Source: Sambucus nigra (Eukaryota; Streptophyta; Magnoliopsida; Dipsacales; Adoxaceae). Taken from it: a stretch of 64,000 nucleotides of DNA. Numbering within the stretch: the first letter of the stretch is position 1; each line of letters opens with the position of its first letter. The translations under genes and the position numbers were made by a program. The DNA lies in assembly GCA_949130495.1 (NCBI GenBank), contig OX422208.1:643210023-643274022 (forward strand), in the 5' to 3' direction. Shown here one piece after another: positions 22,600 through 34,169 of this stretch. Under the pieces are notes generated by a model that worked only from the letters and a program-made list of their open reading frames with translations, ran no database searches and was not told the origin of the DNA.

Positions 22600-25500
22600 A
22601 AATTATCATCATATTCTCAAACCAGGAGACCCGAAACTACGTGGTCAGTTCCTACAAGTTACATTGGTCCCGTGCGAGGTGTTCGTGCCTCCTACGGGGT
22701 CGTTTGGGGGCTGGTTTGGGTTTTCACCCTTTAACGGCTTGTTTTTAAGTCTAAGTGTGATTTTTGCAAATTATCGTCATATTCTCAAACCGAGAGACCC
22801 GGGACTATGCGGTCAGTTCCTACAAGTTACATTGGTCCGGTGCGAGGTGGTCGTGCCTCTTATGGGGTCGTTTGGGGGCTGGTTGGGATTTTCACCCTTT
22901 TACGGCTTGTTTTTAAGTTTAAGTGTTGATTTTTGCAAATTATCATCATATTCACAAACCTGGAGATCCGGGACTACGCGGTCAGTTCCTACAAGTTACA
23001 TTAGTCCCGTGCGAGGTATTCGTGCCTCTTACGGGGTCGTTTGGGGGCTAGTTTGGGTTTTCACCCTTTAACGACTTGTTTTTAAGTCTAAGTGTAATTT
23101 TTGCAAATTGTCGTCATATTCTCAAACTGAGAGTCCCGGGACTACGCGGTGAGTTCCTACAAGTTACATCTGTCCCGTGCGAGTTGTTCGTGCCTCTTAC
23201 GGGGTCGTTTGGGTTTTCACCCTTTAACTGCTTGTTTTTAAGTTTAAGTGTTGATTTTTCAAATTTTCATCATATTCACAAACCGGGAGACCCGGGACTA
23301 TGCGGTCAGTTACTACAAGTTACATTGGTCCCGTGCGAGGTGTTCGTGCCTCCTACGGGGTCGTTTGGGGGTTGGTTTGGGTTTTCTCCCTTTAACGGCT
23401 TGTTTTTAAGTTTAAGTATTAATTTTTGCAAATTATTGTCATATTCACAAATCAAGAGACCCGGGACTATGCGGTCAGTTCCTACAAGTTACATTTGTCC
23501 CGTGCGAGGTGTTCGTGCCTCCTACGGGATCGTTTGGGGGCTGGTTTGGGTTTTCACCCTTTAACGGCTTGTTTTTAAGTTATAAGTGTTGATTTTTGTG
23601 AATTATCGTCATATTCACAAACTGGGAAACCTAGGACTATGCGGTCAGTTCCTACAAGTTACATTTGTCCCGTGCGAGGTGTTCGTACCTCTTACGGGGT
23701 CGTTTGGGGGCTGGTTTGGGTTTTCACCCTTTAACGGCTTGTTTTTAAGTTTAAGTGTTGATTTTTGCAAATTATCATCATATTCACAAACCTGGAGACC
23801 CGGGACTACGCGGTCAGTTCCTATAAGTTACATTGGTCCCGTGCGAGGTGTTCGTGCCTCTTACGGGATCGTTTGGAGGCTGCTTTGGGTTTTCACCCTT
23901 TAACGGCTTGTTTTTAAGTCTAAGTGTGATTTTTGTAAATTATCGTCATATTCTAAAATCGAGAGACCCGGGACTGTGCGTTCAATTCCTACAAGTTACA
24001 TTGGTCCCGTACGAGGTGTTCGTGCCTCCTATGGGGTCGTTTGGGGGCTGGTTTGGGTTTTCACCCTTTAACGGTTTGTTTTTAAGACTAAGTGTGGTTT
24101 TTGCAAATTATCGTCATATTCTTAAACCGAGAGACCCGGGACTATGCGGTCAGTTCCTACAAGTTACATTGGTCCCGTGCGAGGTGTTCGTGCCTCTTAC
24201 CGGGTCTTTTGGGGGATGGTTTGGGTTTTCACCCCTTAACGTCTTGTTTTTAAGTTTAAGTGTTGATTTTTGCAAATTATCATTATATTTATAAAAACCT
24301 GGAGACCCGGGACGACGCGGTCAGTTCCTACAAGTTACATTGGTCCCGTGCGAGGTGTTCGTGCCTCTTACGGGGTCGTTTGGGGGCCGCTTTGGGTTTT
24401 CACCCTTTAACGGTTTGTTTTTAAGTTTAAGTGTTGATTTTTACAAATTATCATCATATTAATAAAAACCTGGAGACCCGGGACGACGCGGTCAGTTCCT
24501 ACAAGTTACATTGGTCCTGTGCGAGGTGTTCGTGCCTCTTACGGGATCGTTTGGGTTTTCACCCTTTAACGGCTTGTTTTTAAGTCTAAGTGTGATTTTT
24601 GCAAATTATCGTCATTCTCTCAAACCGGGAGACCCGGGACTACGCGATCAGTTCCTACAAGTTACATTGGTCCCGTGCGAGGTGTTTGTGCCTCCTACGG
24701 GGTCGTTTGGGGGATGATTTAGGTTTTCACCCTTTAACGACTTGTTTTTAAAGAGTTGATTTTTGCAAATTATCATCATATTCACAAACCGGGAGACCCG
24801 AGACTATGCGGTCAGTTCCTACAAGTTATATTGGTCCCGTGCGAGGTGTTCGTGCCTCTTACGGGGTCGTTTGGGGGCTGGTTTGGATTTTCTCTCTTTA
24901 ACGGCTTATTTTCAAGTTTAAGTGTTAATTTTTGCCAATTATCGTCATATTCACAAACCGGGAGATCGGGACTATGCGGTCAGTTCCTATAAGTTACATT
25001 GGTCCCGTGCGAGGTGTTCGTGCCTCTTACGGGGTCGTTTGGGGGCTGGTTTGGGTTTTCAACTTTTAACGGCTTGTTTTTAGGTCTAAGTGTGATTTTT
25101 GCAAATTATCGTCATATTCACAAACCGGGAGACTCGGGACTACGCGGTCAGTTCGTATAAGTTACATTGGTCCCATGCGAGGTGTTCGTGCCTCTTACGG
25201 GGTCGTTTGGGGGCTGGTTTGAGTTTTCACCCTTTAACGGCTTGCTTTTAAGTCTAAGTGTGATTTTTACAAATTATCGTCATATTCTAAAACCGACAGA
25301 CCCGGGACTATGAGGTCCATTCTTACAAGTTACATTGGTCCCATGCGAGGTGTTCGTGCCTCTTACGAGGTCGTTTGGGGGTTGGTTTGGGTTTTCACCA
25401 TTTAACGGCTTGTTTTTAAGTTTAAGTGTTGATTTTTGCAAATTATCGTCATATTCACAAACCGGGAGATCCGGGACTACACGGTCAGTTCCTACAAGAT

Positions 25501-27770
25501 ACATTGGTCCCGTGCGAGGTGTTCGTGCCTCTAACGGGGTCGTTTAGGGGCTGGTTTGGGTTTTCACCCTTTAACGGCTTGTTTTTAAGTCTAAGTGTGA
25601 TTGTTGCAAATTATCGTCATATTCTCAAACCGAGAGACCCGAAACTATGCGGTCAGTTCCTACAAGTTACATTTGTCCCGTGCGAGGTGTACGTGCCTAC
25701 TACTGGGTCGTTTGGGGGCTGGGTTGGGTTTTCACCCTTTTACGGCTTGTTTTTAAGTTTAAGTGTTCATTTTTTGCAAATTATCATCATATTCACAAAC
25801 CTGGAGATCCGGGACTACGCGGTCAGTTCCTACAAGTTACATTAGTCCCGTGCGAGGTATTCGTGCCTCTTACGGGGTGGTTTGGGTTTTCACCCTTTAA
25901 CGACTTATTTTTAAGTCTAAGTGTGATTTTTTCAAATTATCATCATATTCTCAAACCGAGAGACCCGGGACTACGCGGTGGGTTCCTACAAGTTACATTT
26001 GTCCCGTGCGAGGTGTTCGTGCCTCTTACGGGGTCGTTTGGGGGCTGGTTTGGGTTTTCACCCTTTAACGGCTTGTTTTTAAGTTTAAGTGTTGATTTTT
26101 GCAAATTTTCGTCATATTCAGAAACCGGGAGACCCGGGACTATGCGGTCAGTTACTACAAGTTACATTGGTCCCGTGCGAGGTGTTTGTGCCTCCTACGG
26201 GGTCGTTTGGGGGCTGGTTTGGGTTTTCTCCCTTTAACGGCTCTTTTTTAAGTTTAAGTATTAATTTTTGCAAATTATTGTCATATTCACAAAACGAGAG
26301 ACCCGGAACTATGCGGTCAGTTCCTACAAGTTGCATTTGTCCCGTGCGAGGTGTTCGTGCCTCCTACGGGGTCGTTTGGGGGCTGGTTTGGGTTTTCACC
26401 CTTTAACGGCTTGTTTTTAAGTATAAGTGTTGATTTTTGTGAATTATCGTCATATTCACAAACTGGGAAACCTGGGACTATGCGGTCAGTTCCTACAAGT
26501 TACATTTGTCCCGTGCGAGGTGTTCGTGCCTCCTACGGGATCGTTTGGGGGTGGTTTGGGTTTTCACCCTTTAACGGCCTGTTTTCAAGTCAAAGTGTGA
26601 TTTTTGCAAATTATCGTCATACTCTCAAACCGAGAGACCTGGGACTACGCGATCAGTTCCTACAAGTTACATTGGTCCCGTGCGAGGTGTTCGTGCCTCC
26701 TACGGGGTCGTTTGGGGGATGATTTAGGTTTTCACCCTTTAACGGTTTGTTTTTAAAGAGTTGATTTTTATAAATTATCATCATATTCACAAACCGGGAG
26801 ACCCGAGACTATGCGGTCAGTTCCTACAAGTTATATTGGTCCCGTGCGAGGTGTTCGTGCCTCTTACGGGGTCGTTTGGGGGTTGGTTTGGATTTTCTCC
26901 CTTTAACGACTTGTTTTTAAGTTTAAGTGTTAATTTTTGCCAATTATCGTCATATTCACAAACCGGGAGATCGGGACTATGCTGTCAGTTCCTATAAGTT
27001 ACATTGGTCCCGCGCGAGGTGTTCGTGCCTCTTACGGGGTCATTTGGGGGCTGGTTTGGGTTTTCAACTTTTAACGGCTTGTTTTTAGGTCTAAGTGTGA
27101 TTTTTGTAAATTATCGTCATATTCACAAACCGGGAGACTCGGGACTACGCGGTCAGTGCCTATAAGTTACATTGGTCCCATGCGAGGTGTTCGTGCCTCT
27201 TACGGGGTCGTTTGGGGGCTGGTTTGAGTTTTCACCCTTTAACGGCTTGCTTTTAAGTCTAAGTGTGATTTTTACAAATTATCGTCATATTCTAAAACCG
27301 ACAGACCCGGGACTATGCGGTCCATTCCTACAAGTTACATTGGTCCCATGCGAGGTGTTCGTGCCTCTTACGAGGTCGTTTGGGGGCTGGTTTGGGTTTT
27401 CACCCTTTAACGGCTTGTTTTTAAGTTTAAGTATTAATTTTTGCAAATTATCGTCATATTCACAAATCGGGAGATCCGGGACTACGCGGTCAGTTCCTAC
27501 AAGATACATTGGTCCCGTGCGAGGTGTTCGTGCCTCTTACGGGGTCGTTTAGGGGTTGGTTTGGGTTTTCACCCTTTAACGGCTTATTTTTAAGTCTAAG
27601 TGTGATTGTTGCAAATTATCGTCCTATTCTCAAACCGAGAGACTCGGAACTATGCGATCAGTTCCTACAAGTTACATTTGTCCCGTGCGAGGTGTTCGTG
27701 CCTCCTACTGGGTCGTTTGGGGGCTGGGTTGGGTTTTCACCCTTTAACGGCTTGTTTTTAAAGTGTTGAA
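22600..27770. repeat. 169-bp satellite array, about 31 copies, inside the CACTA element
   Basis: The anchor GGTCAGTTCCTACAAG recurs every 168-170 bp, for example at 22642, 22811, 22980, 23148, 23473. A few short units (about 156 bp) have lost the GGGGGCTGGTTTG segment. About 31 units end near 27768. Multi-unit duplications are visible: about 22.80-23.65 kb is repeated 2842 bp further on, and about 24.6-25.7 kb is repeated 2005 bp further on. Long open frames on the plus strand are a by-product of the repeat (169 is not a multiple of 3) and have no gene features. Confidence 0.95.
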
Positions 27771-30714
27771 TTTGACATAGTTTCGTTTGTTTATTCATTA
27801 AATCCAACCCGTTTTAACATTTGAAATAAACTCAACAGTAGCATCAAATTCCAAAACCAAACCACCAGTAAATCCCTTCCACCAATTTAACTAAATAAGC
27901 TAAAAAATTAGCCATTTTACATTTGGCTACTTGTCGCTATTTCAGACCATTTTTCTATTTAATGCTACTACAAATTTTAAGAGAATTTGAGACTTTGAGA
28001 CTAACCAGATTTCGTTTGCATTTGGATAGCCACTCGATGAACTCTTCGTGCCGTGACTTTTTGAAAGTATCCCATTTTGGTCCAACAATGTCTGAAAATT
28101 CTCAAATCTTCTATTCTGAGCGGCATTTAGTTGTTCATCAGACGATATCTTATCTTTGAAGTTTCTCAGCTCTTTATTATGAGATCGAGACTGTGCTATG
28201 ACTGTTGAAGTGTCAGAAGACTTATATTAGAAGATTTGTCTTATAAAATACAAAAAGGATAAAAGGGGGAAAGAACTGAAACATACATGTGTATCCTTGC
28301 ACTTATCATTCATCAAATCACCCAACAAAAGTATGAAGCCCCTCATTGTGCCAAGAATTGTCCAAGAGCATCAATAAATGGCATTGACTCAATGTCTCCT
28401 GCTTCAAGGAAAAGTCCATTTTAACCCAACAAAAGTATGAATCCCCTCATTGTGCCATAGGTTGCATATAGTTATTAATTTACCTATAGTACCAATTCTA
28501 TGACACAAACATCAGGTGGACGTTCTTCCCAGTCCACCAGTATAGCTGTTACATGTTCAATCCAATCTTGAATGGCATCCGTGATATGATTTGCAACCTG
28601 AGCAGGGAAGTAACATGTGAGGACATGAATATAAGTGACTGAATAATATAATAGATACATTTCAGCAACAATGAAAGAATCAGAACAGTTTTTTCAAGAT
28701 AATCCCCCTTTCTCTCTTTATCAATGACAAACTAACAGAGAAGAAAAGTAGTCAATACAATAAGTCAAAAAAAATCAAGATTGCACTAAACACTTCACCT
28801 TGAATTGCAGTTATATAAGCGTCAACACCAATTTTTTTTCCACTAAACACTTCACCTTGAATTGTAGCTTATGTTAGTACGAATTAAAAGCATAATCAAC
28901 AAATTTTGCAAAAGACAAACACGCAAATTAAAAATAAACATACCTAAGCAAATAACCTTCGTCATTCCCTAAAAATAAACATACCTAAGTAAATACGATA
29001 TTCATATGAACAACCCCAAAGCCATTCCCTAAAATGGCATTTAATTCAAAAAAAATATGAAGACAAAAGTACACATCTTATAATGAATACAATCAAGAAT
29101 TTATAATATTGCAAACACTCAAGCCACACATTCCGACATCATAAGTACATACATTTGTTATCCAATTTTAGCCCAGTAGATCACAATAAAACTTTTAATG
29201 TATTATAATACTTTTTAAATAAAAAAAGAGCCGTAAGGACAACATATCAAGCAATCCAAACGTATGTATCAAACAGAGTACCACCAAAACAACCACATAT
29301 CTGCCAAAATAAGAATCAATAATTGCACAAACACTAATTTAAGCTGAAACTAACTTTGATTACCAATTAATATAAACGATCCACATATAAAAACGTATAC
29401 AAATACATGTAGGCATCTACATTTTACATTCGTATACGTATGTGTATAATATGTATGTGATTGGGAAATTTCAAGAGAGGCAAGATTAAATAGAGTAAAA
29501 GATCGATTAAGAAACACTTAAAAAAGATCTACACTGATTATGCTATCAAATACAAAGCGTAGACTGTAAATGGATACAAATTAAACCAAACCAATGTAGA
29601 TGTTCTATTTTCGTTCTCATTAAAGACACTCGAATGGATGGGGTTTATGATCTTTGCGTTCTCTTCTCGTTGAAAGTGGATATTGCAATAGTTTCACTAT
29701 CTAGACTAAATGTTGCAAGATATGGATCTTCAAAAAAACTTCCCATCAAGATTTTGGCTTAGGGTTGAAGAAGATGGTTATTGGCAAGATGTGGAGTATG
29801 AAAATATTACTCACTATTGTGATTACTTTTTAAAGTGCGGTCATGACCAATTTTATGGTAAACTCACACACAAAAAGTCTCATCCAAATGATGAGAACCA
29901 TGCTACTAAGAGTACCCATTATCACGAACCATCAAAAGCTTAGATGTTGAAAAATAAAAACACTGTGAAAAGTCAGGTGAGTCTTCGACTAGCTTAACAA
30001 CCCAGTCAGAATAATATCATAGACATTTATCTTAAATTTAAACCTCCCGAATCCAATATAATATTACTAGATATTGTCCACATGGAAGAGAGCTGTGAGG
30101 AAGAAGATCTGATTTCGAAAGTAGCAGTTTTCCTAAAAAAAACTCATTCAATAGTTTACATGAGCTGAATCAGTTCTCAACAGAGTCTAGCGCAGAGAAA
30201 ATCGCCCAGCAAAATTCAAATCATAATGATACTCTCGTGGCAGATCATGAGGACTTTTAGATAGTTATAAAACCCACTATGGTTATGGACGTGGAATCTA
30301 CAGTCTCAAAAATGAGAACTACATTTGATCTTGTAAATATATTTATCAAGAATCAAGAAAATATTATCTAATTCGCTTCTGAGAGTGATCCCCATAAATT
30401 TGATGATACGCCTCCTTTGGAGGGAATCACGTACCTAGAAGAGTTTATCTCATCCCCATAAATCACGTACCTACATTTGATCTTGAAGAATTTTTCAACA
30501 TTAAAGACACTCAAATGGTTGGGGTTTATGAGGTTACCTGAGCCGGAGAGAGAGAGAGCTGAACGGAGCTGCGCTGATGGAGAGATGGTCGGCCGAAGAG
30601 AGAGTTGATCGGCCGGAGAGAGAAAGCTGAACGCAGAGGTTAAAACAGAGAGAGGGGTGAGCGGGAAGATAGAGGGGGGAATTTTTTTGGGGGGATTTTA
30701 TATTTTAGTGAAGT
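27771..30714. other. Right interior of the CACTA element, AT-rich
   Basis: No transposase is recognised. It contains small tandem duplications: about 104 bp at 28319/28423 (CCCAACAAAAGTATGAA), about 55 bp at 28786/28841 (CACTAAACACTTCACCTTGA) and about 40 bp near 28970-29010. There is a LINE-like zinc-knuckle fragment (29710-29943) and a GA-rich stretch (30530-30690) rich in GAGAGAG and CGGCCG words. The rest could be captured gene or intron DNA, but I see no firm match. Confidence 0.6.
29710..29943 (+). pseudogene. LINE ORF1-like zinc-knuckle fragment
   Basis: A 77-codon open frame reads LRVEEDGYWQDVEYENITHYC followed by FLKCGHD. This resembles the zf-CCHC_4/DUF4283-type region of plant L1-like ORF1 proteins (W/F-Q-x-V-x-Y-E...YC..C...GH). 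The knuckle is incomplete: the second and last cysteines are not in place. It lies between two copies of ATTAAAGACACTC...TGGGGTTTATGA (about 29619 and 30501), so it may have arrived as an insertion into the CACTA element. Confidence 0.35.
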
Positions 30715-31205
30715 GTGCTTAATTTTGGCACACTTTAAAACAGTGCTAAATTTTGGCACTGTTTTAAGGTGTGCCAAATTATCTTTAAACCATGCCAAAA
30801 TCTGGCACAGTTTTAAACTGTGCCAGATTTTTAATATCAGAGTATGCCAAAATGCTGTTTTTGGTGTAGTGCCTTACGGGAAGTTGAGGAGGCTGATGCT
30901 GCTCCAACCGATACTGCTCCTCTTAAAGTCACTAAAATTTAGAACGCTACTCATCATGATGATGGAGCTGAAGTGACAAATGTCGGCTATGACCAGACGA
31001 CTGAAGCTGCAGAGACATAGGCCCTTTTCTTGTGAAGCTTTTCAAAGTTATAATTTTGATTTTCCTTTTGTGTGTACCTCTTATTTTTGTGAACTCTGAT
31101 GGCCTCTTGATACTCCTGATTTGTAACATCTTTTTAATGATAATCATTATTCCAATCTTTTTAATGATTGTATTGCTTCATACAATGTTTTGCTTGAAAT
31201 GTCTT

Positions 31206-32110
31206 ACCTCTTAAATTTTTGCCAAACTAATGATGTTTAAGGTCCGAGGTCACCATATTATGATGTTTCACCTCATAAATTTTTAACAAATAATGATGTT
31301 ATAAGGTCTGAGGTCACCCATTGATGATGTTTTACCTCATATTTCCCTAAACTAACGATGTTTAAAGGGTCTGAGGTCACCAAATGATGATGTTTTACCT
31401 CATATTTCACCAAACTAATGATGTTTGAGGTCAGAGGTAATCAAATTATGGTGTTTTAACTCATATTTCACCAAACTAATGATGTTTAAAGGGTCTAAGG
31501 TCACCAAATGATGATGTTTTACCTCATATTTCACCAAACTAATGATGTTTAAAGGCTCCGAGGTCACCAAATGATGGTTTGACCTCATATTTCATCAAAC
31601 TAATGATGTTTAAGGTCCGAGGTCACCATTTTATGATGTCTTACCTCACATATTTTCACCAAATAATGATGTTTAAGGTCAGAGGTCACCATATTATGAT
31701 TCACCTCATAAATTTTCACCAAATAATGATGTTTACAGAGTCTGAGGTCACCAAATGATGATGTTTTACCTCATATTTCACCAAACTAATGATGTTTAAA
31801 GGGTCTGAGGTCACCATATGATGTCGTTTTACCTCATATTTCACCAAACTAATGATGTTTAAGGTAAGAGGTCATCAAATTATGATGTTTTAATTCATAT
31901 TTCACCAAACTAATGATGTCAAAAGGGTCCGAGGTCACCAAATGATGATGTTTTACCTCATATTTCACCAAACTAATGATGTTTAATGGGTCTGAGGTCA
32001 CAAAATGATGATGTTTTACCTCATATTTCATCAAACTAATGATGTTTAAGGTCTGAGGTCATCAAATTATGACGTTTTACCTCATATTTCACCAAACTAA
32101 TGATGTTTAA
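31206..32110. repeat. 62-bp tandem array between accessory gene and integrase of element B
   Basis: About 14 diverged copies of a 62-63 bp unit with the words AATGATGTTTAAGGTC, GAGGTCACCA and GATGTTTTACCTCATATTTCACC. It sits between the accessory-gene stop and the end of integrase, the same place as the different repeat of element D (53.7-54.6 kb). Such arrays in the 3' region are known for TAT/Ogre-type elements and can seed satellites. Confidence 0.9.
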
Positions 32111-32217
32111 GGACACAACAAAAGTACCATCACAACATTGCTATCTTTTCATTAACATCCTCTGTATAAACTGATACACGTATTATAAAAAGATAAGAAC
32201 TGCAACATCATATCTAA

Positions 32218-33420
32218 TATTTCTTTAAATGATCGGCATTCCAAGGGTTGGAGAAAGGTTCTCCTTTAAGATTTTCTAGCCGGTAGGCACCAGGCACAAC
32301 CTCATCAATTACCCTATAAGGACCATGCCAATTTGGATGGAGTTTATTTGCCTTTTACAACGTCTTCTTTAGGACTAGGTCTTCCACAGCTATAGGCCTT
32401 GATTTCACCCTTTGATTGTAGAATTTTGCAGTTCTCTGTTGGTATGTTGTCTATCTTATCTCTTTATCTTCTCTTTTTTCCTTGATAAAATCATGATCAT
32501 GTCTTCTCTCTTCCCTATTCCTCTGAGGGTCATAGGTCTAAACTCTATGAGTGGGAAGTCCTACCTCTGTTGGGATGACAGCTTCTGAGCCATGGTGGCG
32601 TCCTTACTGTCGTCCCGTAGGCCCATAACACAACATATACCACCTCTATCCATCTTCCTTTGGCCTCTTCTAACTTCTTTTTTATCCCATCAAGTATTGT
32701 TCAATTTGTGACCTCGGTCTGACCATTTGCCTGGGGTCGATCAGGATAAGAGAAGAACTGCTTGACCCCTACTCTTTCGCAATATTTTTCTAAGTATATA
32801 TTCTTAAATTGGGTTCCATTGTCTGAGATAAGGGTATTTGGAAGATCATACCTGCATATGATGTTCTTCCAGATGAATTATAATGTCTTTTGCTCAGTGA
32901 TTGTGATCATTGGTTCAGCCTCCACCCATTTGGAGAAATAATCAATTGCCACTATTAAGAACTAATAGTTATTTACAGCTCTTGGTAAGGGTCCTACCAA
33001 GTCAATTACCCACATTACAAATGGCCAAGTGGAGTTGATAGAAGTAAGAGGCCGGTGTGGCTGATGAGGTATGGTAGAGAATCTCTGACACTTATCACAC
33101 CTCTTCACATACACAGCTGCATCTTTGGCCAAGGTCGGTCATCAACACCCCTGAGTAATTAATCTCTTAACCAACGACCTCCCTCCTATATGACTTGAAC
33201 AAGATCCATCATGCACATCGTACAAGATGTGTGGAACCTCTGAAGGGTGAACACATCCGAGGAGAGGGAGGAGGAACCCTTTTTTTATACAGGACATCTC
33301 CTATAATTGAGAATTTAACAGCTCTAAACCTCAGCTTTCTCCTTTCTAACTCCTACTCTAGAAATTCTCCCTCTCTGATATGTTTAGTAAGAGGGTCCAT
33401 CCATGATTCTCTCATATTCA
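32218..33420 (-). pseudogene. pol: Element B integrase
   Basis: Minus-strand, in several frames. Zinc-binding part CDKCQRFS near 33090. The DDE residues are all readable: VIDLVGPLP near 32990, SDNGTQF near 32825 and NGQTEVTN near 32710. The C-terminal end is HGPYRVIDEVVPGAYRL and NPWNADHLKKY near 32220-32330. Stops and shifts, heavy between 32400 and 32700, make it inactive. It matches the intact-looking integrase of element D. Confidence 0.8.
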
Positions 33421-33427
33421 GATTCAG

Positions 33428-33960
33428 TCAAGGTCTGACAACCTCTTCCTCTTCGATGGTCGTCTTGAGCAGAATCTCAACTGGTACTGTTCTCCTTACG
33501 TCTGTTCTTGTTGCTGAGGCCAACCTCGCGAGTGCATCAGCTCGGCTGTTATCTAGCCAAGGTATCCTCTTTATCTTTACTTCCTTAAAGATTTCTAGCA
33601 TCATTCTCACCCTCTTCAGGCATCTGTCCATCCTTTCATCTTTGGCCTCATACACCGCCAGGATTTAGTTCACGACTAACCCAGAGTCACTGTGGACTAG
33701 GAGCTGGCCAATATTGAGGGCTTTTGCCAAAGAGAGACCTGCTATTAATGCCTCATACTCTGACTTATTGTTGGAAGCTTTGAAGTTGAACCTCAATGCA
33801 TATTCAATATTGGTACCATCCAGTGCTGACAGTATCAGCCCTTCTCCACTTCCGCTTTCACAAGATTACCCATCAACGAAGAGGTTCCAAATAGTTGCAT
33901 TAGAAGAGAAGTTTCCCTCTGATAGGGTCCCTTGATTGAAGAGGTAGCTCTCTTCCTCAT
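33428..33960 (-). pseudogene. pol: Element B additional (archaeal-type) RNase H
   Basis: Readable motifs in order: SEYEALIAGLSLAK near 33760, HSDSGLVVN near 33690, and RADALARLASATRTDV near 33520. This second RNase H between the ordinary RNase H and integrase is the mark of the TAT/Athila-type lineages. A stop follows VVN (about 33666). Element D has the same domain at 56038-56460. Confidence 0.75.
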
Positions 33961-34169
33961 TCTCAACTATTCTTTATCTGGATCTACTTGACTAAGCCTC
34001 TTCCGATTCTTGGATGACGTTTCTCTCTTTAGGGTCACATGCAACCTCTTGATTAATCTCAACCTCGGCCTCATCCCAGGTAAACTCGACCACAAAATCC
34101 GCGAGTTCTTAACCCTTGATGGCAATCTAGGGTTGATAGACAATGTCGTATTCCCCCAACTCAATGGTA

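Larger units (their letters stand above)
21791..30871. mobile_element. Non-autonomous CACTA (En/Spm-like) transposon, 9.08 kb
   Basis: The left end is CACTACACTAAAAAT and the right end ATTTTTGG-type TTTTTGGTGTAGTG, its inverted complement. The 3-bp target CCT is repeated on both sides (21788-21790 and 30872-30874). Subterminal repeats of TGGCACGGTTTTGAAC-like words in both orientations fill about 21810-22110 and 30715-30855, as expected for CACTA ends. No transposase frame is visible. The inside holds four GCCCGCACGGCC repeats (22313-22410), a 5.1-kb satellite array and AT-rich DNA. Confidence 0.9.
19498..31020 (+). pseudogene. Element B antisense accessory gene (Transposase_28-like, coiled coil), split by CACTA
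   Basis: Lies antisense to gag-pol between integrase and the 3' LTR. It starts at ATG 19498 (EEFPSLREK). An acidic Ser/Glu-rich region follows, then at about 20236-20450 HPSIRAIL...LSPNAWRVMIGAIVLWR, which resembles the plant 'putative gypsy type transposon' (Transposase_28-like) family. Two intron-like gaps occur: 20773-20856 (GTAAGT...TTTTGCAG) and 21256-21357 (GTACTA...TATGTAG). The last exon is a Lys/Glu-rich coiled coil, interrupted at 21790 by the CACTA element. The frame resumes at 30872 and ends at TAG 31018-31020. Broken by a stop near 19573, one at 19987-19989, a frame change at an A-run near 20430 (shared with B2) and stops in the last exon. Confidence 0.75.

Noticed and set aside
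22664..27769. Many long plus-strand open frames (70-196 codons) with a repeated VPCEVFVP...GSFGGW peptide
   Set aside because: They are translations of the 169-bp satellite, which is not a multiple of three, so each frame cycles through the same peptides. There is no promoter, start context or codon pattern supporting a protein.
22600..27770. CRISPR-like array of regular repeats
   Set aside because: Whole 169-bp monomers are repeated with no distinct spacers, in a plant genome and inside a CACTA element. It is a satellite.
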